Under the pieces are notes generated by a model, which was not told the DNA's origin, searched no databases, and worked only from the letters and a program-made list of their open reading frames with translations. A stretch of 64,000 nucleotides of DNA from Peribacillus sp. FSL P2-0133 (GTDB lineage: Bacteria; Bacillota; Bacilli; Bacillales; DSM-1321), in contig NZ_CP150254.1 of NCBI RefSeq assembly GCF_037975445.1, forward strand, positions 742,001 to 806,000. The letters run 5' to 3'. The translations under genes were made by a program, and so were the position numbers. Positions within the stretch are counted from its first letter, which is position 1. Each line of letters opens with the position of its first letter. Positions 34,094 through 44,339 of this stretch are shown one piece after another.

Positions 34094-35014
34094 TCATACG
34101 TGAGAATCTTCTTTTAAGATATTTTGTAAAGCTTCTTTAAGGGTTGGAAAGGAGAAGGTGAATCCTATCTCTTTAAGTTTAGTGGGAAGGACATTTTGTC
34201 CTTCAAGCACAAGTATGCTCATTTCCCCTAGCAGTTTCTTGAGGAAGAAGGGAGGTACGGGTAACCAATGGGGCCGGTGCAGGACAGCTCCTATCGTTTT
34301 CCCGAATGTATCCATTTGAACGGGGTTCGGTGCCGTAAAATTGACTGGACCTTCTATCCGTTGATCGTTCATGCAAAAGATGATTGCACGGACCACGTCA
34401 TGGATATGAATCCAGGAAAGCCACTGATTCCCTTTGCCCATCTTTCCACCGCCGAGAAGTTTATAAGGGAGAACCATCATTGGCAGTGCGCCGTCTTTTT
34501 CTCCCAGAATCACCCCGAATCTTGTTAGGACCAACCTTTTACTGTAAGAGCGTGATTTAGCCGCTTCCTTTTCCCATAGTTGAACAGTACGGGCCAAGAA
34601 ATCATCACCAATGGATTCAGAGGTTTCGGTAAAGGTCTCATCTTCCGAAGTACCATAATATCCGATTGCACTTGCATTAATAATGAAGGACACTTTATCG
34701 GGCAGTATGGAAATGATCCGGTTCATCTCTTTGGAGGCTTCGACCCTGCTCTCGACAATCCGGCGTTTTCGTTCAGGTGTCCAACGCCCGCTGTTCAGGG
34801 ATTCACCAGCAAGGTTTATGAAAGCATCAAGCCCCGCCAAGTGCTTTTCCGGCTTTGCGTCCTTGGTCAACCAGCCGATATATGTCAAATTAGTCTGTTT
34901 TTTAAATTTTTCGGGATGACGTGTCAAAATATATATATCATGATTTTCTTTTGATAATTCATCAATAAGGGCTGTGCCGACAAAACCGCTTCCACCAGCA
35001 ATGGCAATTTTCAT
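34094..35014 (-). CDS. yfhF: YfhF, TIGR01777-family epimerase-like protein
   Basis: Protein of 306 residues in the extended SDR group. The Rossmann GGSGFVG is at 7-13. FINLAGESLNSGRW, INASAIGYYG with the family Tyr, and GKGNQWLSWIHIHDVVRA follow. Reaction unknown. ATG 35014 was chosen to give MKIAIAGGSGFVG; the frame from 35074 adds 20 residues. Divergent from recX, as in B. subtilis. It is the conserved-position copy; the paralogue at 5453 is about 30 kb away and lacks the YYG active-site Tyr pattern (it reads STATIYRHAED). Confidence 0.87.
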   Translation of the reverse strand: MKIAIAGGSGFVGTALIDELSKENHDIYILTRHPEKFKKQTNLTYIGWLTKDAKPEKHLAGLDAFINLAGESLNSGRWTPERKRRIVESRVEASKEMNRIISILPDKVSFIINASAIGYYGTSEDETFTETSESIGDDFLARTVQLWEKEAAKSRSYSKRLVLTRFGVILGEKDGALPMMVLPYKLLGGGKMGKGNQWLSWIHIHDVVRAIIFCMNDQRIEGPVNFTAPNPVQMDTFGKTIGAVLHRPHWLPVPPFFLKKLLGEMSILVLEGQNVLPTKLKEIGFTFSFPTLKEALQNILKEDSHV

Positions 35015-35139
35015 GAAAACCACTTCCTTTCCCTTTCTTTCCTTCACTTTAACATGCCCATGTTCTTTTTTCATTTTTAGACATGCTATATATAGAAATG
35101 GTAAACGTAAAGGGGTAAAGTAGGGGTGGGGGTGGATTT

Positions 35140-35937
35140 ATGCCAAACATAACAAAAATAACAACCCAAAAGAAACGTAAAGATCGTTATAATATTTTCG
35201 TTGACGAAAAATATGCCTTCAGTGTAGATGAAGAAGTGCTATTGAAATTTCATTTGAAAAAGGGCATGGAACTTGATGACCTGATTTTGGCTGAAATACA
35301 ATTCCATGATGAAATCCAAAAAGCATTTACCGATGCACTTAATTATTTATCATATCGAATGCGCTCGGAATCGGAAATTCGCCTTTATTTAAAAAAGAAG
35401 GAGACGGAAGAGCCGATCATTAAAGAAGCGATACATAAACTATACAGCTTTAACTATTTAGACGACCTTGAATTTGCCAAGGCTTACGTACGGACCCATG
35501 TGAATGGAGGCAATAAAGGGCCCACTACCCTTAAGCTCGAGCTTAAGGAAAAGGGGGTGCAAGAAAAGTTGGTTGTCGAGGCATTGAAGGAATACCCCTA
35601 TGATATTCAGATTGATCATGCAAGGAAACTAGCTGGAAAAGCGGTCAAAAAGGAAAAAAACATTTCCGAACGGGCTTTAAGGCTGAAAGTTGAACAAACC
35701 TTGTTACGGAAAGGTTTCCCTAGAGATGTCATCCATGAAGCAGTTGAAGATGTGACGGTTGAAAAGGATGAAGATGAACAATGGGATTCTCTTTGCCACC
35801 ATGCCGAAAAAATGCAACGCCGATATAAAAACCATGAAGGCTTCGAATATGAACAAAAAATGAAGCAGGCATTATACCGAAAAGGTTTTCCAATAGAATT
35901 GATTGAGCGTTATCTTTCCAATCCTGATGGGGATTAA
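35140..35937 (+). CDS. recX: Recombination regulator RecX
   Basis: Protein of 265 residues that modulates RecA filaments. Three-helix repeats are visible: LNYLSYRMRSESEIRLYLKK, FNYLDDLEFAKAYVRTHVNGG with GPTTLKLELKEKGV, and LRLKVEQTLLRKGFPRDVI with the last YEQKMKQALYRKGFP. N-terminal NITKITTQKKRKDRYNI also fits. GGGTGGGGGTGG precedes the ATG. Keeps the yfhF-recX-yfhH order. Confidence 0.95.
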   Translation: MPNITKITTQKKRKDRYNIFVDEKYAFSVDEEVLLKFHLKKGMELDDLILAEIQFHDEIQKAFTDALNYLSYRMRSESEIRLYLKKKETEEPIIKEAIHKLYSFNYLDDLEFAKAYVRTHVNGGNKGPTTLKLELKEKGVQEKLVVEALKEYPYDIQIDHARKLAGKAVKKEKNISERALRLKVEQTLLRKGFPRDVIHEAVEDVTVEKDEDEQWDSLCHHAEKMQRRYKNHEGFEYEQKMKQALYRKGFPIELIERYLSNPDGD

Positions 35938-36012
35938 GTGCATCGATAGCCAAATCACTAAATTTTGTTTAATATAGAAGTAAATTAATATTTCATTTAA
36001 GGAGTCATATAT

Positions 36013-36324
36013 ATGAGCGACGTAAGATACAGCAAGTTGTCCGCCTATGAACTACAACAGGAAATTGCAGCGTTGACTGAAAAAGCGAGAAAAGCAGAGC
36101 AATTGGGAATGGTTAATGAATACTCCGTATTGGAACGAAAAGTGACGATGGCCAAGGCCTATTTGTTAAATCCGGATGATTTCAAAAAAGGTGAAATATA
36201 TCAAATTGACGGAGATCCCGGAGTCTATTTCAAAATTGATTATATGAACGGCGTATTCGCCTGGGGTTACCGCTTAGGCGGTAGCGGTAAGGAAGAAGCA
36301 CTTCCGATTTCAATGCTGAAATAA
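36013..36324 (+). CDS. yfhH: YfhH family protein (DUF1811)
   Basis: Small protein of 103 residues: a helical N-terminal half (LSAYELQQEIAALTEKARKAEQLG) and a beta-barrel-like half with FKKGEIYQIDGDPGVYFKIDY. This matches YfhH/DUF1811. The function is unknown. AAGGAGTC precedes the ATG, 75 bases after recX. A hairpin shared with the convergent sspK follows. Confidence 0.92.
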   Translation: MSDVRYSKLSAYELQQEIAALTEKARKAEQLGMVNEYSVLERKVTMAKAYLLNPDDFKKGEIYQIDGDPGVYFKIDYMNGVFAWGYRLGGSGKEEALPISMLK

Positions 36325-36355
36325 AAAGGAACCGGGGAAGAAACCCGATTCCTTC
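36325..36355. terminator. Bidirectional terminator between yfhH and sspK
   Basis: The stem AAAGGAA..CGGG/CCCG..TTCCTT has a few A/T bases on either side. Confidence 0.6.
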
Positions 36356-36366
36356 TGGTGTACCTG

Positions 36367-36522
36367 TTAATTCGATCTCTCGTTTGATGCTTTCATTCTT
36401 TCTTGAGGGTGTGTATTAATACTGCCATCTGCACGCTTTGAAGCATATCTTGCCTTTGCACGAGGCTCGCCATGGAATTTATTATTGTTTTGGTTGGGGA
36501 ATCCTTTTTGTTTATTTCGCAA
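36367..36522 (-). CDS. sspK: Small acid-soluble spore protein K
   Basis: Protein of 51 residues reading [19 protein letters not shown] then [20 protein letters not shown], the clear SspK signature. It is a minor spore-core protein that coats DNA or is degraded at germination. The start is TTG at 36522, with GGAGGAG seven bases upstream. Expression in the forespore (sigma-G) is expected from the family; I did not try to fix its promoter. Divergent from yfhJ. Confidence 0.93.
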   Translation of the reverse strand: MRNKQKGFPNQNNNKFHGEPRAKARYASKRADGSINTHPQERMKASNERSN

Positions 36523-36635
36523 ATTTTTCTCCTCCAAGCATCAGATTAAAGAAAGAAGCGTTTCCGCTTACAACTAGTATGGGTATGGGACAGTATAGTT
36601 CATTCTGTAAAAATATTGGCAATGAGGTGGTTCTA

Positions 36636-36902
36636 ATGAATGATTACCATGAAAGATTAACCAAGATACTGCTTGAGAAAAATGAACACATCACGTATGA
36701 GCAAGCTTTGACTTGGGTGGAATTATTATGGGAAGATTTCGAAGCGACCTATGCAAAGGCTGGGCATGAATATGCCGGAGAAGAAATGACATCGCGTGTT
36801 GTAAGGACCTGGATTGATAACTACGGCGAGCAATTCCACGAATTCATTGCAAAGAACCCTAAATATCGACAGTTATTAAATCAGCAGAATCGACTGCATT
36901 AA
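36636..36902 (+). CDS. yfhJ: YfhJ family protein (WVELLWEDFE type)
   Basis: Small helical protein of 88 residues with ITYEQALTWVELLWEDFEAT, the recognisable YfhJ motif, and RTWIDNYGEQFHEF. Function unknown. ATG 36636 was chosen because GAGGTGG is five bases upstream. The frame extending to 36438 runs through the opposite-strand sspK and is not coding. Confidence 0.9.
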   Translation: MNDYHERLTKILLEKNEHITYEQALTWVELLWEDFEATYAKAGHEYAGEEMTSRVVRTWIDNYGEQFHEFIAKNPKYRQLLNQQNRLH

Positions 36903-36946
36903 AAAAGCTGATTCCAGAGAGGGTTCCCTGGAATCAGCTCTTTTTC
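36900..36946. terminator. Bidirectional terminator between yfhJ and yfhP
   Basis: The stem AGCTGATTCCAG/CTGGAATCAGCT is flanked by A6 and T5. Confidence 0.9.
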
Positions 36947-36958
36947 AATATACAGCGA

Positions 36959-37936
36959 TTACAAAATAATATTCAATTTCTTCTGCAGTTTCGCTTCGCT
37001 AAAGATCCAGCCGGTATAAGAATTCAAGATATTCAATTCGCTGTCTAAATGGACCACTGCCACAAACGGGTAATATCCATTGCTTCGGTATCTTAAATCG
37101 ATAAAACGGACTTCATAATATTCTTTTATCTGTTCAATTTCAAAGCGGTAAACCGGGGAAAAGGACAGAAAGGCTGCCAAGTTGATATCCTTCTTGGCGG
37201 CTTCGAGAATTTCACTTTCAGGTAATGGCACTCGATCGAACGTATCAAGTATCGTCACATATCCATTATCGGCTCGTGCCACATAATAATTCTTTTCGGT
37301 AATAACCGCAATTTTCCAGCGGTGAAAACGCATGGTCGGTGATAAAAGAATTTTCCTTGCTCCAGGAATTTGCCGTCGGACCACTTTTTTTATAAAAGTT
37401 TGTTCCCTGAATCTGGAAATGTAGTAAATGACGAGTATTCCGTAAATGGAAAGAAATAAATAGCCTGGAGGAAATCCAAAGCCCCATAATATCAGGCCGG
37501 CAACATGTATTCCAAAAATGAACGGATCAAATGTATTGATGACCCCTAAAGCTACCCATTTTGATGAAATTGGCCTAAGAGCCTGGGTCCCATAAGCATT
37601 GAATATATCCACGAATACATGAAGGAATACGGCTAAAAAGGTCCAAAGCCAAAGATGAAGGTAATTTGCTTCAGGTATGATGGCGAAAAGTGCTCCGCTG
37701 ATAATCAAGGGCCAAAGTAAAACAGCGGGAATGGAATGCGTGATTCCACGGTGATTTCGAATATATACAGCGTTATTCCTTAATTTTAAAACGGTGTCAA
37801 TGTCTGGAGCTTGTGATCCCAATATTGTACCTGCTATGACTGCACTTGCAGTGACTGGGCTCTGCGCAATGACAGGATCTAATGTGGCAAGACCTCCAAG
37901 AGCAATTCCCATGACAAAGTGAGTACCTGTATCCAA
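36959..37936 (-). CDS. yfhP: YfhP membrane-bound metal-dependent hydrolase (YdjM family)
   Basis: Membrane protein of 325 residues. Conserved polar motifs of the LexA-regulated YdjM-like hydrolases are visible: THFVMGIALGG at the start, GSQAPDIDT, RNHRGITHS and HVFVDIFNAYGTQ. Four or five helices fall in the first 190 residues and a soluble C-terminal domain follows. In B. subtilis YfhP is a negative regulator of the neighbouring mutY (yfhQ), which is divergent here too. The start is TTG with GGGAGG in front. Confidence 0.88.
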   Translation of the reverse strand: MDTGTHFVMGIALGGLATLDPVIAQSPVTASAVIAGTILGSQAPDIDTVLKLRNNAVYIRNHRGITHSIPAVLLWPLIISGALFAIIPEANYLHLWLWTFLAVFLHVFVDIFNAYGTQALRPISSKWVALGVINTFDPFIFGIHVAGLILWGFGFPPGYLFLSIYGILVIYYISRFREQTFIKKVVRRQIPGARKILLSPTMRFHRWKIAVITEKNYYVARADNGYVTILDTFDRVPLPESEILEAAKKDINLAAFLSFSPVYRFEIEQIKEYYEVRFIDLRYRSNGYYPFVAVVHLDSELNILNSYTGWIFSEAKLQKKLNIIL

Positions 37937-38142
37937 AAAACTAACCTCCCTGCCACAATTTGAAAAAAATGGTCTTCTCTCATCATACCGTATTTATATA
38001 TTAACCATCAAATGAATAAAATTTTTACTTTTTTCCATGCCTGTTACAAATAAATGGATATGAACATGATATTAAAAAAAGAATGACCTACTATAGGTAT
38101 TCCCCTTTTTGATAAGAGTTTAACATCTTTGGAGGAACTGAT

Positions 38143-39261
38143 GTGAAAGAAATAACGATCCCGACAATAGAAAAAATAAAAATCGAAGAATTTCAAAAAG
38201 ATTTGGTTTCCTGGTTTCTCGAAGAACAAAGAGAATTGCCATGGAGGGAAAATAAGGATCCATACCGTGTTTGGGTTTCTGAAATAATGCTGCAGCAAAC
38301 GAGAGTGGACACGGTGATTCCTTATTTCAACCGATTTGTGGAATGGTTCCCAACACTCGAGGATTTTGCTAATGCCGATGAAGAGAAAATCCTAAAAGCA
38401 TGGGAAGGGCTGGGATATTACTCACGTGTAAGGAATCTGCATAGTGCCGTTCAGGAAGTGAAGGCATCATATAATGGAATCGTACCGGATGATCCCGAGG
38501 AAATTTCAAAATTGAAAGGTGTCGGCCCTTATACAGCTGGTGCGATTCTTAGTATCGCATACGGCAAGCCTGAGCCAGCTGTTGATGGAAACGTCATGCG
38601 TGTTTTATCAAGGATATTGATGATATATGAAGACATAGCAAAGCCAAAGACTAGAAAAACATTCGAAGCTGCCGTCAGAAAGCTGATCGATCATGAACAT
38701 ACCTCTGCCTTCAATCAAGCCTTGATGGAACTTGGAGCATTAATCTGCACACCAGGTAAGCCTGCCTGCCTATTATGTCCCGTTCAAAGTCATTGTCTAG
38801 CATTTGAATCCGGGGTTCAGTCGGAATTGCCGGTGAAAATCCAAAAGAAAAAAACACGGGATGTACCAATTGTAGCGGCCGTTTTAACGAATGAAAAAGG
38901 TGAATTTTTAATTCACAAGCGAGCATCAGAAGGATTGCTTGCAAATCTTTGGGAATATCCGAACTTCGAAAACCATTCATCCCTTTTGCATAAGCGGGAA
39001 TTCTTCGAGAGTCGGTTTCAGGAAATGTATGGCGTCAAACCTGAAATCACTGAATCGCTTGTGAGAATTGAACATGTTTTCTCACATCTCGTTTGGAAAG
39101 TGGACACATATATTGGAGTGGTCAAAGATGCCATCAGTGAAGAGACACTTAGAGAACAGCAACTTAAGTGGGTGAGTGAAGCAGAGATGGAGGAGTTGGC
39201 ATTTCCGGTTTCCCACCAAAAAATGATGAAGGCGTATAAAGAAAAAGAACGTATTGAATAA
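38143..39261 (+). CDS. mutY: A/G-specific adenine glycosylase MutY
   Basis: DNA repair enzyme of 372 residues that removes adenine opposite 8-oxoguanine. The N-terminal catalytic Glu lies in [11 protein letters not shown]. Helix-hairpin-helix [12 protein letters not shown] and catalytic Asp in [10 protein letters not shown] follow. The [4Fe-4S] ligands are the four Cys of [17 protein letters not shown] plus the upstream context. A C-terminal NUDIX-like domain (about 235-365) recognises 8-oxoG. The start is GTG at 38143, since the ATG one base earlier reads into a stop. GGAGG is at good spacing. Confidence 0.95.
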   Translation: MKEITIPTIEKIKIEEFQKDLVSWFLEEQRELPWRENKDPYRVWVSEIMLQQTRVDTVIPYFNRFVEWFPTLEDFANADEEKILKAWEGLGYYSRVRNLHSAVQEVKASYNGIVPDDPEEISKLKGVGPYTAGAILSIAYGKPEPAVDGNVMRVLSRILMIYEDIAKPKTRKTFEAAVRKLIDHEHTSAFNQALMELGALICTPGKPACLLCPVQSHCLAFESGVQSELPVKIQKKKTRDVPIVAAVLTNEKGEFLIHKRASEGLLANLWEYPNFENHSSLLHKREFFESRFQEMYGVKPEITESLVRIEHVFSHLVWKVDTYIGVVKDAISEETLREQQLKWVSEAEMEELAFPVSHQKMMKAYKEKERIE

Positions 39262-39310
39262 AGGCTCTCATTTGGTTATGTGGTAATATAAGGGTATTGG
39301 GGGCGTGGAA

Positions 39311-39580
39311 ATGAGGATAGTCATTCAAGCATTCATGGGTTCAATCATCATTCATGCTTTATATTTTGGGAGTGCGATAATGGTGGGGTCCATAAAAACG
39401 AGCCGATATAAACCGGACATTGAAAATGCATGGGAACAAGCAGGGGCGCTCCAGAATGAAACAGTATTCGGTAAGGTAATTTCACCTTCTTTATATTCGT
39501 TAACATTCTTGGGGACAGCCCTGATTTGCGCAATGGCTATAACGTCTTATAATAAAATTGTGATTAAAAAAAGGCGCTAG
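39311..39580 (+). CDS. Small two-helix membrane protein of unknown function
   Basis: Protein of 89 residues. Hydrophobic segments lie at about 4-26 and 60-78, with a polar loop (KTSRYKPDIENAWEQAG) between them and a basic end KKRR. I do not recognise the family. GGGGG lies about seven bases before ATG 39311; a GTG two codons earlier is a possible start. It is 49 bases after mutY on the same strand, and a bidirectional terminator follows. Confidence 0.68.
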   Translation: MRIVIQAFMGSIIIHALYFGSAIMVGSIKTSRYKPDIENAWEQAGALQNETVFGKVISPSLYSLTFLGTALICAMAITSYNKIVIKKRR

Positions 39581-39596
39581 TGATATTGGGAGCATG

Positions 39597-39628
39597 AAAG
39601 AGGATATCCGCTAAGATATCCTCTTCCA
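39597..39628. terminator. Bidirectional terminator
   Basis: The stem AGAGGATATC/GATATCCTCT is placed between convergent genes; flanking A and T tracts are short. Confidence 0.75.
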
Positions 39629-39661
39629 TTTGTTGATTTTCAAAGCCATATCCGTATAGAA

Positions 39662-39886
39662 TCAATCGTAAAGGGTTTTCGTTCCATGAGTATAATCGGC
39701 TTCCTGCCTGTTAAGTCCGCCTCTATTTTCAATTTCTTTGACGATTTCGCTATGGATACTCTGTCCTTCTTGGTTTAAATAAGGTACCATTTGTTGAAGG
39801 GAGTGATGAAAATAGGCAAGTTCACTATTTTCCCAATCCGATTTTTTCATCATCGACAACTCTGTCATATCACGTCCAACATACAT
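39662..39886 (-). CDS. Small hypothetical protein (position of YfhS)
   Basis: Acidic protein of 74 residues, MYVGRDMTELSMMKKSDWEN to HGTKTLYD, without a membrane segment. It sits directly upstream of and divergent from fabL, where B. subtilis has the sporulation gene yfhS of similar size; the match is by position and size, with some resemblance in the first residues. AAGGAG precedes the ATG. Function unknown. Confidence 0.75.
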   Translation of the reverse strand: MYVGRDMTELSMMKKSDWENSELAYFHHSLQQMVPYLNQEGQSIHSEIVKEIENRGGLNRQEADYTHGTKTLYD

Positions 39887-39911
39887 AACAGTAACACTCC
39901 TTAAAAAATGA

Positions 39912-40703
<792 letters not shown>

Positions 40704-40784
40704 TATAACTGGAAAAATTTAAATGTTTTTAGTTGGATAACACTCCTGGATAATGGTTATCTTATTATCGTGGAGGTGATATCA

Positions 40785-41060
40785 ATGGCTAAAAACATGA
40801 ATAAATCACAAGCAGGTACTAATGCTCAACAAGTGAGACAACAAAACGCGCAATCTCAACAGGGTCAAGGACAATTCGGTACAGAATTTGCTTCTGAAAC
40901 TAACGTTCAAGAAGTGAGACAACAAAACGCGCAATCTCAGCAAAAAAAGGGTCAAGGTCAAGCACAAGGCCAATACGGTACAGAGTTTGCTTCTGAAACT
41001 AACGTTCAAGAAGTGAAACAACAAAACCAAAAATCTCAAAGCAATAAAAGCCAAGGCTAA
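40785..41060 (+). CDS. sspE: Gamma-type small acid-soluble spore protein
   Basis: Spore-core storage protein of 91 residues, rich in Gln, Asn and Gly and lacking aromatic residues other than in the repeat. Two copies of the unit (Q)GQ(F/Y)GTEFASETNVQEV are separated by a QNAQSQQ linker. This is the classic SspE structure, with the GPR protease site TEFASET in each unit. GGAGGTG precedes ATG 40785. Expected in the forespore under sigma-G; its amino acids feed outgrowth. Follows fabL as in B. subtilis. Confidence 0.95.
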   Translation: MAKNMNKSQAGTNAQQVRQQNAQSQQGQGQFGTEFASETNVQEVRQQNAQSQQKKGQGQAQGQYGTEFASETNVQEVKQQNQKSQSNKSQG

Positions 41061-41071
41061 TCGCCGATGAA

Positions 41072-41105
41072 AAGCATCCTTCTTTATGAAGGGTGCTTTT
41101 TTTTT
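41072..41105 (+). terminator. Terminator after sspE
   Basis: The stem AAGCATCCTTC/GAAGGGTGCTT is followed by nine T. Confidence 0.92.
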
Positions 41106-41222
41106 GCCTTTCATTGGATTCGACAAATGTTACGTCGTGTTTACATTTTATGTCAAAGGAAAAAACGGATAAAAATAGAATATACATACTATAGAAAAAA
41201 TACAGATTAGGAAGGTGCATTC

Positions 41223-41477
41223 ATGGAGGAATTTAACCGGCTTATAAACAACCAGTTGAAAACGATGGATAAGCTTTTACTTTTACAATCCGAAATCGAA
41301 AGATGCCAAGATATAGAGAAGCAACTCCTTGCCCTGGAAGAGGAGAGTGAAGCAGTCACCATTCAGGAAGATATTCAACTCAAAAAGCAGGAATTGAAAA
41401 GTATCCATGATATGTTCGAGAAGCAAACGGAAGAAGTCATCCGTTATTTTCAGCAAGGACAGGCTGCCATACGATAA
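41223..41477 (+). CDS. ygaB: YgaB-family coiled-coil protein
   Basis: Protein of 84 residues, almost entirely predicted coiled coil with heptad spacing (LLLLQSEIERCQDIEKQLLALEE...). It matches YgaB by position and character. Function unknown. AGGAAGGTG precedes the ATG. Confidence 0.82.
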   Translation: MEEFNRLINNQLKTMDKLLLLQSEIERCQDIEKQLLALEEESEAVTIQEDIQLKKQELKSIHDMFEKQTEEVIRYFQQGQAAIR

Positions 41478-41710
41478 ATAACCGGCTAATTTCTTAGTTA
41501 AAATGGGTGGATGGTCAGACTTTTTCGACTTATTTACACATTTTCACTGGGAGATTAGCCACTTTTGTTTTAAATTTATGAATAAATCGCTATAATATAG
41601 GAATATAGGGTAAATGGAAAAAAGTATATATTTTCAAATTCACACAACACTGCAAACGGAATAGGGCACAGTACGCTGTCAGGGTGTCTATAGAAAGTAG
41701 GGAGAGATAA

Positions 41711-42241
41711 ATGGGGATTGTTCCTGCCGAAGGAGGAAAAATCCAAATCCATAGCTATAAACATAATGGACATATCCATCGTATCTGGGAAGAGACGACC
41801 GTTTTAAAAGGGACCCAAAATCTGGTGATAGCAGCGAATGACCGTACTATGGTAACTGAATCAGATGGAAGGACTTGGATTACGAGAGAGCCGGCGATTT
41901 GCTATTTTCATTCAAAGTATTGGTTTAATGTTATTGGTATGTTGAGAGAGGACGGGGTTTATTATTATTGCAATATCAGTTCGCCGTTCACATACGAATC
42001 GGGAGCATTGAAATACATTGACTATGACCTGGACATTAAAGTATTCCCAGATATGACGTTTAATTTGCTGGATGAGGATGAATATGAAAGGCATCGGAAA
42101 GAAATGAATTACCCGGATGCCATCGATTCAATATTGAAACAGAACGTAGACTATTTGATTTATATGATACGCCAGCGAAAAGGACCATTCTCCGCAGAGT
42201 TTATTGATAGTTGGTATGAACGCTTTTTAACCTATCGATGA
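41711..42241 (+). CDS. ntdP: Nucleoside tri-/diphosphate phosphatase YgaC (DUF402)
   Basis: Enzyme of 176 residues (YgaC/UPF0374 group) that hydrolyses NTPs and NDPs with a divalent metal. The DUF402 fold shows [38 protein letters not shown] and [14 protein letters not shown], in which the acidic residues bind metal. Length matches the family exactly. GGGAGAG precedes the ATG. Terminator follows. Confidence 0.88.
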   Translation: MGIVPAEGGKIQIHSYKHNGHIHRIWEETTVLKGTQNLVIAANDRTMVTESDGRTWITREPAICYFHSKYWFNVIGMLREDGVYYYCNISSPFTYESGALKYIDYDLDIKVFPDMTFNLLDEDEYERHRKEMNYPDAIDSILKQNVDYLIYMIRQRKGPFSAEFIDSWYERFLTYR

Positions 42242-42245
42242 TAGA

Positions 42246-42277
42246 AAAGGCCTGCTGCATAATTGGCAGGCTTTTTC
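42246..42277 (+). terminator. Terminator after ntdP
   Basis: The stem AAAGGCCTGC/GCAGGCTTTT ends in TTTTT and starts four bases after the stop. Confidence 0.88.
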
Positions 42278-42412
42278 ATTATGTATCATGCCTACTATCT
42301 GATTCAATCTTTCAAGAATGCAGGAACCATTAAACCTCCTATAAATGGTTATGAAAGTTAGTGAATGAAAATCCTTTTGATAGTTAATCATCGAAAAGGA
42401 AAATATAATTGC

Positions 42413-42433
42413 ATATAAGATATAAGATATAAG
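42413..42433 (+). repeat. Three tandem copies of ATATAAG
   Basis: A perfect 7-base tandem repeat of three units lies just downstream of a TATAAT (42404-42409) and about 70 bases before the ygaD start. Copy number could vary by slippage. Confidence 0.75.
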
Positions 42434-42501
42434 ATTCCAAATTGACTGTTATGGACTATTTTTATCATTTGGATTTAATGATTCAGAAAAGGAGGAAATC
42501 C

Positions 42502-44250
42502 GTGGGGAGCATTAAGAGATATTTGCAATTCGTCAAACCATATAAATGGCAGATAATCGGGACGGTACTGATTGGATTGCTAAAGTTCGCGATTCCGCTT
42601 TTGCTTCCATTGCTCAGTAAGTATATAGTGGATGACATCATCGGAAATGGTGACCTGTCCAAAGCCGTGAAGTCCGAACGCCTTTTATGGGCAATGGCCA
42701 TCATGATATTCATTTTCGTTGCAGTCAGACCGCCGATTGAGTATTACCGTCAATATTTCGCTCAATGGACCGGAACGAAAATCTTATATGATATTCGTAA
42801 TGATTTATTTACTCATATACAGAAACTGAGTTTTAAATATTATTCCAATACAAGGGTGGGCGAGGTCATTTCAAGGATGATCACGGATGTGGAACAAACG
42901 AAGAACTTTGTCATTACGGGTCTGATGAACCTTTGGCTCGATATCGCAACGATCATCATAGTGATAGTCATCATGTTTACGATGGACGTGAAGTTAACCA
43001 TTGTATCCATCATCATGCTTCCATTTTACGCATTTTCGATTAAGCATTTCTTCGGCAAGCTGAGAACCTATACAAGGATTCGGTCCCAAGCGTTAGCGGA
43101 TGTACAGAGTCACCTTCATGAACGGGTTTCAGGGATGTCAGTCATCAAAAGCTTTGCGATAGAGGACAGGGAACAGGAATTGTTTGCGAAGCAGAACAAG
43201 AATTTCCTCGATAAGGCCCTAAAGCATACGAGCTGGAATGCTAAGTCATTTGCTGTCGTGAATACGATCACGGATATTGCCCCCCTGCTCGTGATAGGAT
43301 TTGCCGGCTATCAGGTCATTCATGAACAATTGTCACTGGGTACCATGGTTGCTTTCGTCGGTTTCATAGACCGGCTATATAATCCCCTAAGACGTTTAGT
43401 TAACTCTTCGACGACAATGACCCAGACATTGGCGTCCATGGACAGGGTTTTTGAGTTTGTGGATGAGAAGTATGATATCGATGACGAACCAGGAGCGAAA
43501 GAGCTGAAGCATGTGGATGGCCGAATAACCTTTCAGGATGTATCGTTTGCTTATGACGAGAAAGAGGCACCCGTTTTGAAACATATAAATTTGGATGTTA
43601 AACCAGGGGAAACCATTGCACTTGTCGGGATGAGCGGCGGAGGGAAATCCTCCATCGTCAGTTTGATTTCCCGTTTCTATGATGTAACGGAGGGAAGGGT
43701 ATTATTGGATGGGACGGATATCCGTAAATATCAAGTCCGCAGCCTAAGAGATAAAATAGGAATGGTTCTACAGGATAATATCTTATTTAGTGAATCGGTT
43801 AAGGCCAACATCCTTATGGGACGGCCCGATGCAAGTGATGAAGAAGTATTTGAAGCGGCAAAGGCGGCGAATGCCCATGACTTCATCATGGGTTTAAAAG
43901 AAGGATATGAAACGAAAGTCGGGGAGCGGGGAGTTAAATTATCCGGAGGCCAAAAGCAACGGGTGGCCATTGCGAGGGTATTTTTGAAAAACCCGCCAAT
44001 CCTTGTTCTCGACGAAGCCACATCCGCATTGGATTTGGAAAGTGAACACTATATCCAGGAGGCGCTGGATATTTTGGCGAAAAACCGGACCACCATCATC
44101 GTGGCACATCGACTATCAACCATCACCCATGCCGATCGGATCGTTCATATCGATAATGGGGAAATTACGGAAATGGGAACACACGAAGAACTTATGAAAA
44201 AGCAAGGGCATTACTACAACCTATTTCAAGTGCAACAATTGGATGCTTAA
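42502..44250 (+). CDS. ygaD: ABC transporter YgaD (ATPase fused to membrane domain)
   Basis: Half-size exporter of 582 residues acting as a dimer. Six membrane helices (about 1-310) are followed by the ATPase domain. Walker A is GMSGGGKSS, signature LSGGQKQR, Walker [13 protein letters not shown] and the switch His is in VAHRLST. Type is MsbA/multidrug or lipid exporter; substrate unknown. The start is GTG 42502 with AAAGGAGG seven bases upstream, which gives the B. subtilis YgaD length. Single gene with terminator. Confidence 0.9.
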   Translation: MGSIKRYLQFVKPYKWQIIGTVLIGLLKFAIPLLLPLLSKYIVDDIIGNGDLSKAVKSERLLWAMAIMIFIFVAVRPPIEYYRQYFAQWTGTKILYDIRNDLFTHIQKLSFKYYSNTRVGEVISRMITDVEQTKNFVITGLMNLWLDIATIIIVIVIMFTMDVKLTIVSIIMLPFYAFSIKHFFGKLRTYTRIRSQALADVQSHLHERVSGMSVIKSFAIEDREQELFAKQNKNFLDKALKHTSWNAKSFAVVNTITDIAPLLVIGFAGYQVIHEQLSLGTMVAFVGFIDRLYNPLRRLVNSSTTMTQTLASMDRVFEFVDEKYDIDDEPGAKELKHVDGRITFQDVSFAYDEKEAPVLKHINLDVKPGETIALVGMSGGGKSSIVSLISRFYDVTEGRVLLDGTDIRKYQVRSLRDKIGMVLQDNILFSESVKANILMGRPDASDEEVFEAAKAANAHDFIMGLKEGYETKVGERGVKLSGGQKQRVAIARVFLKNPPILVLDEATSALDLESEHYIQEALDILAKNRTTIIVAHRLSTITHADRIVHIDNGEITEMGTHEELMKKQGHYYNLFQVQQLDA

Positions 44251-44277
44251 GGAGAAAAGGAAAAACAATATACAAAA

Positions 44278-44313
44278 GAAAGACCATTCCGCTAACGGGA
44301 ATGGTCTTTCTTA
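44278..44313. terminator. Bidirectional terminator between ygaD and EamA gene
   Basis: The stem AAGAAAGACCATTCC/GGGAATGGTCTTTCTT with loop GCTAAC. Confidence 0.88.
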
Positions 44314-44339
44314 TTCTTATCCGAACTGGTGGATAAACG

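Noticed and set aside
36438-36635. N-terminal extension of YfhJ
   Set aside because: It would run through the whole opposite-strand sspK region; the internal ATG at 36636 with GAGGTGG gives the family length.
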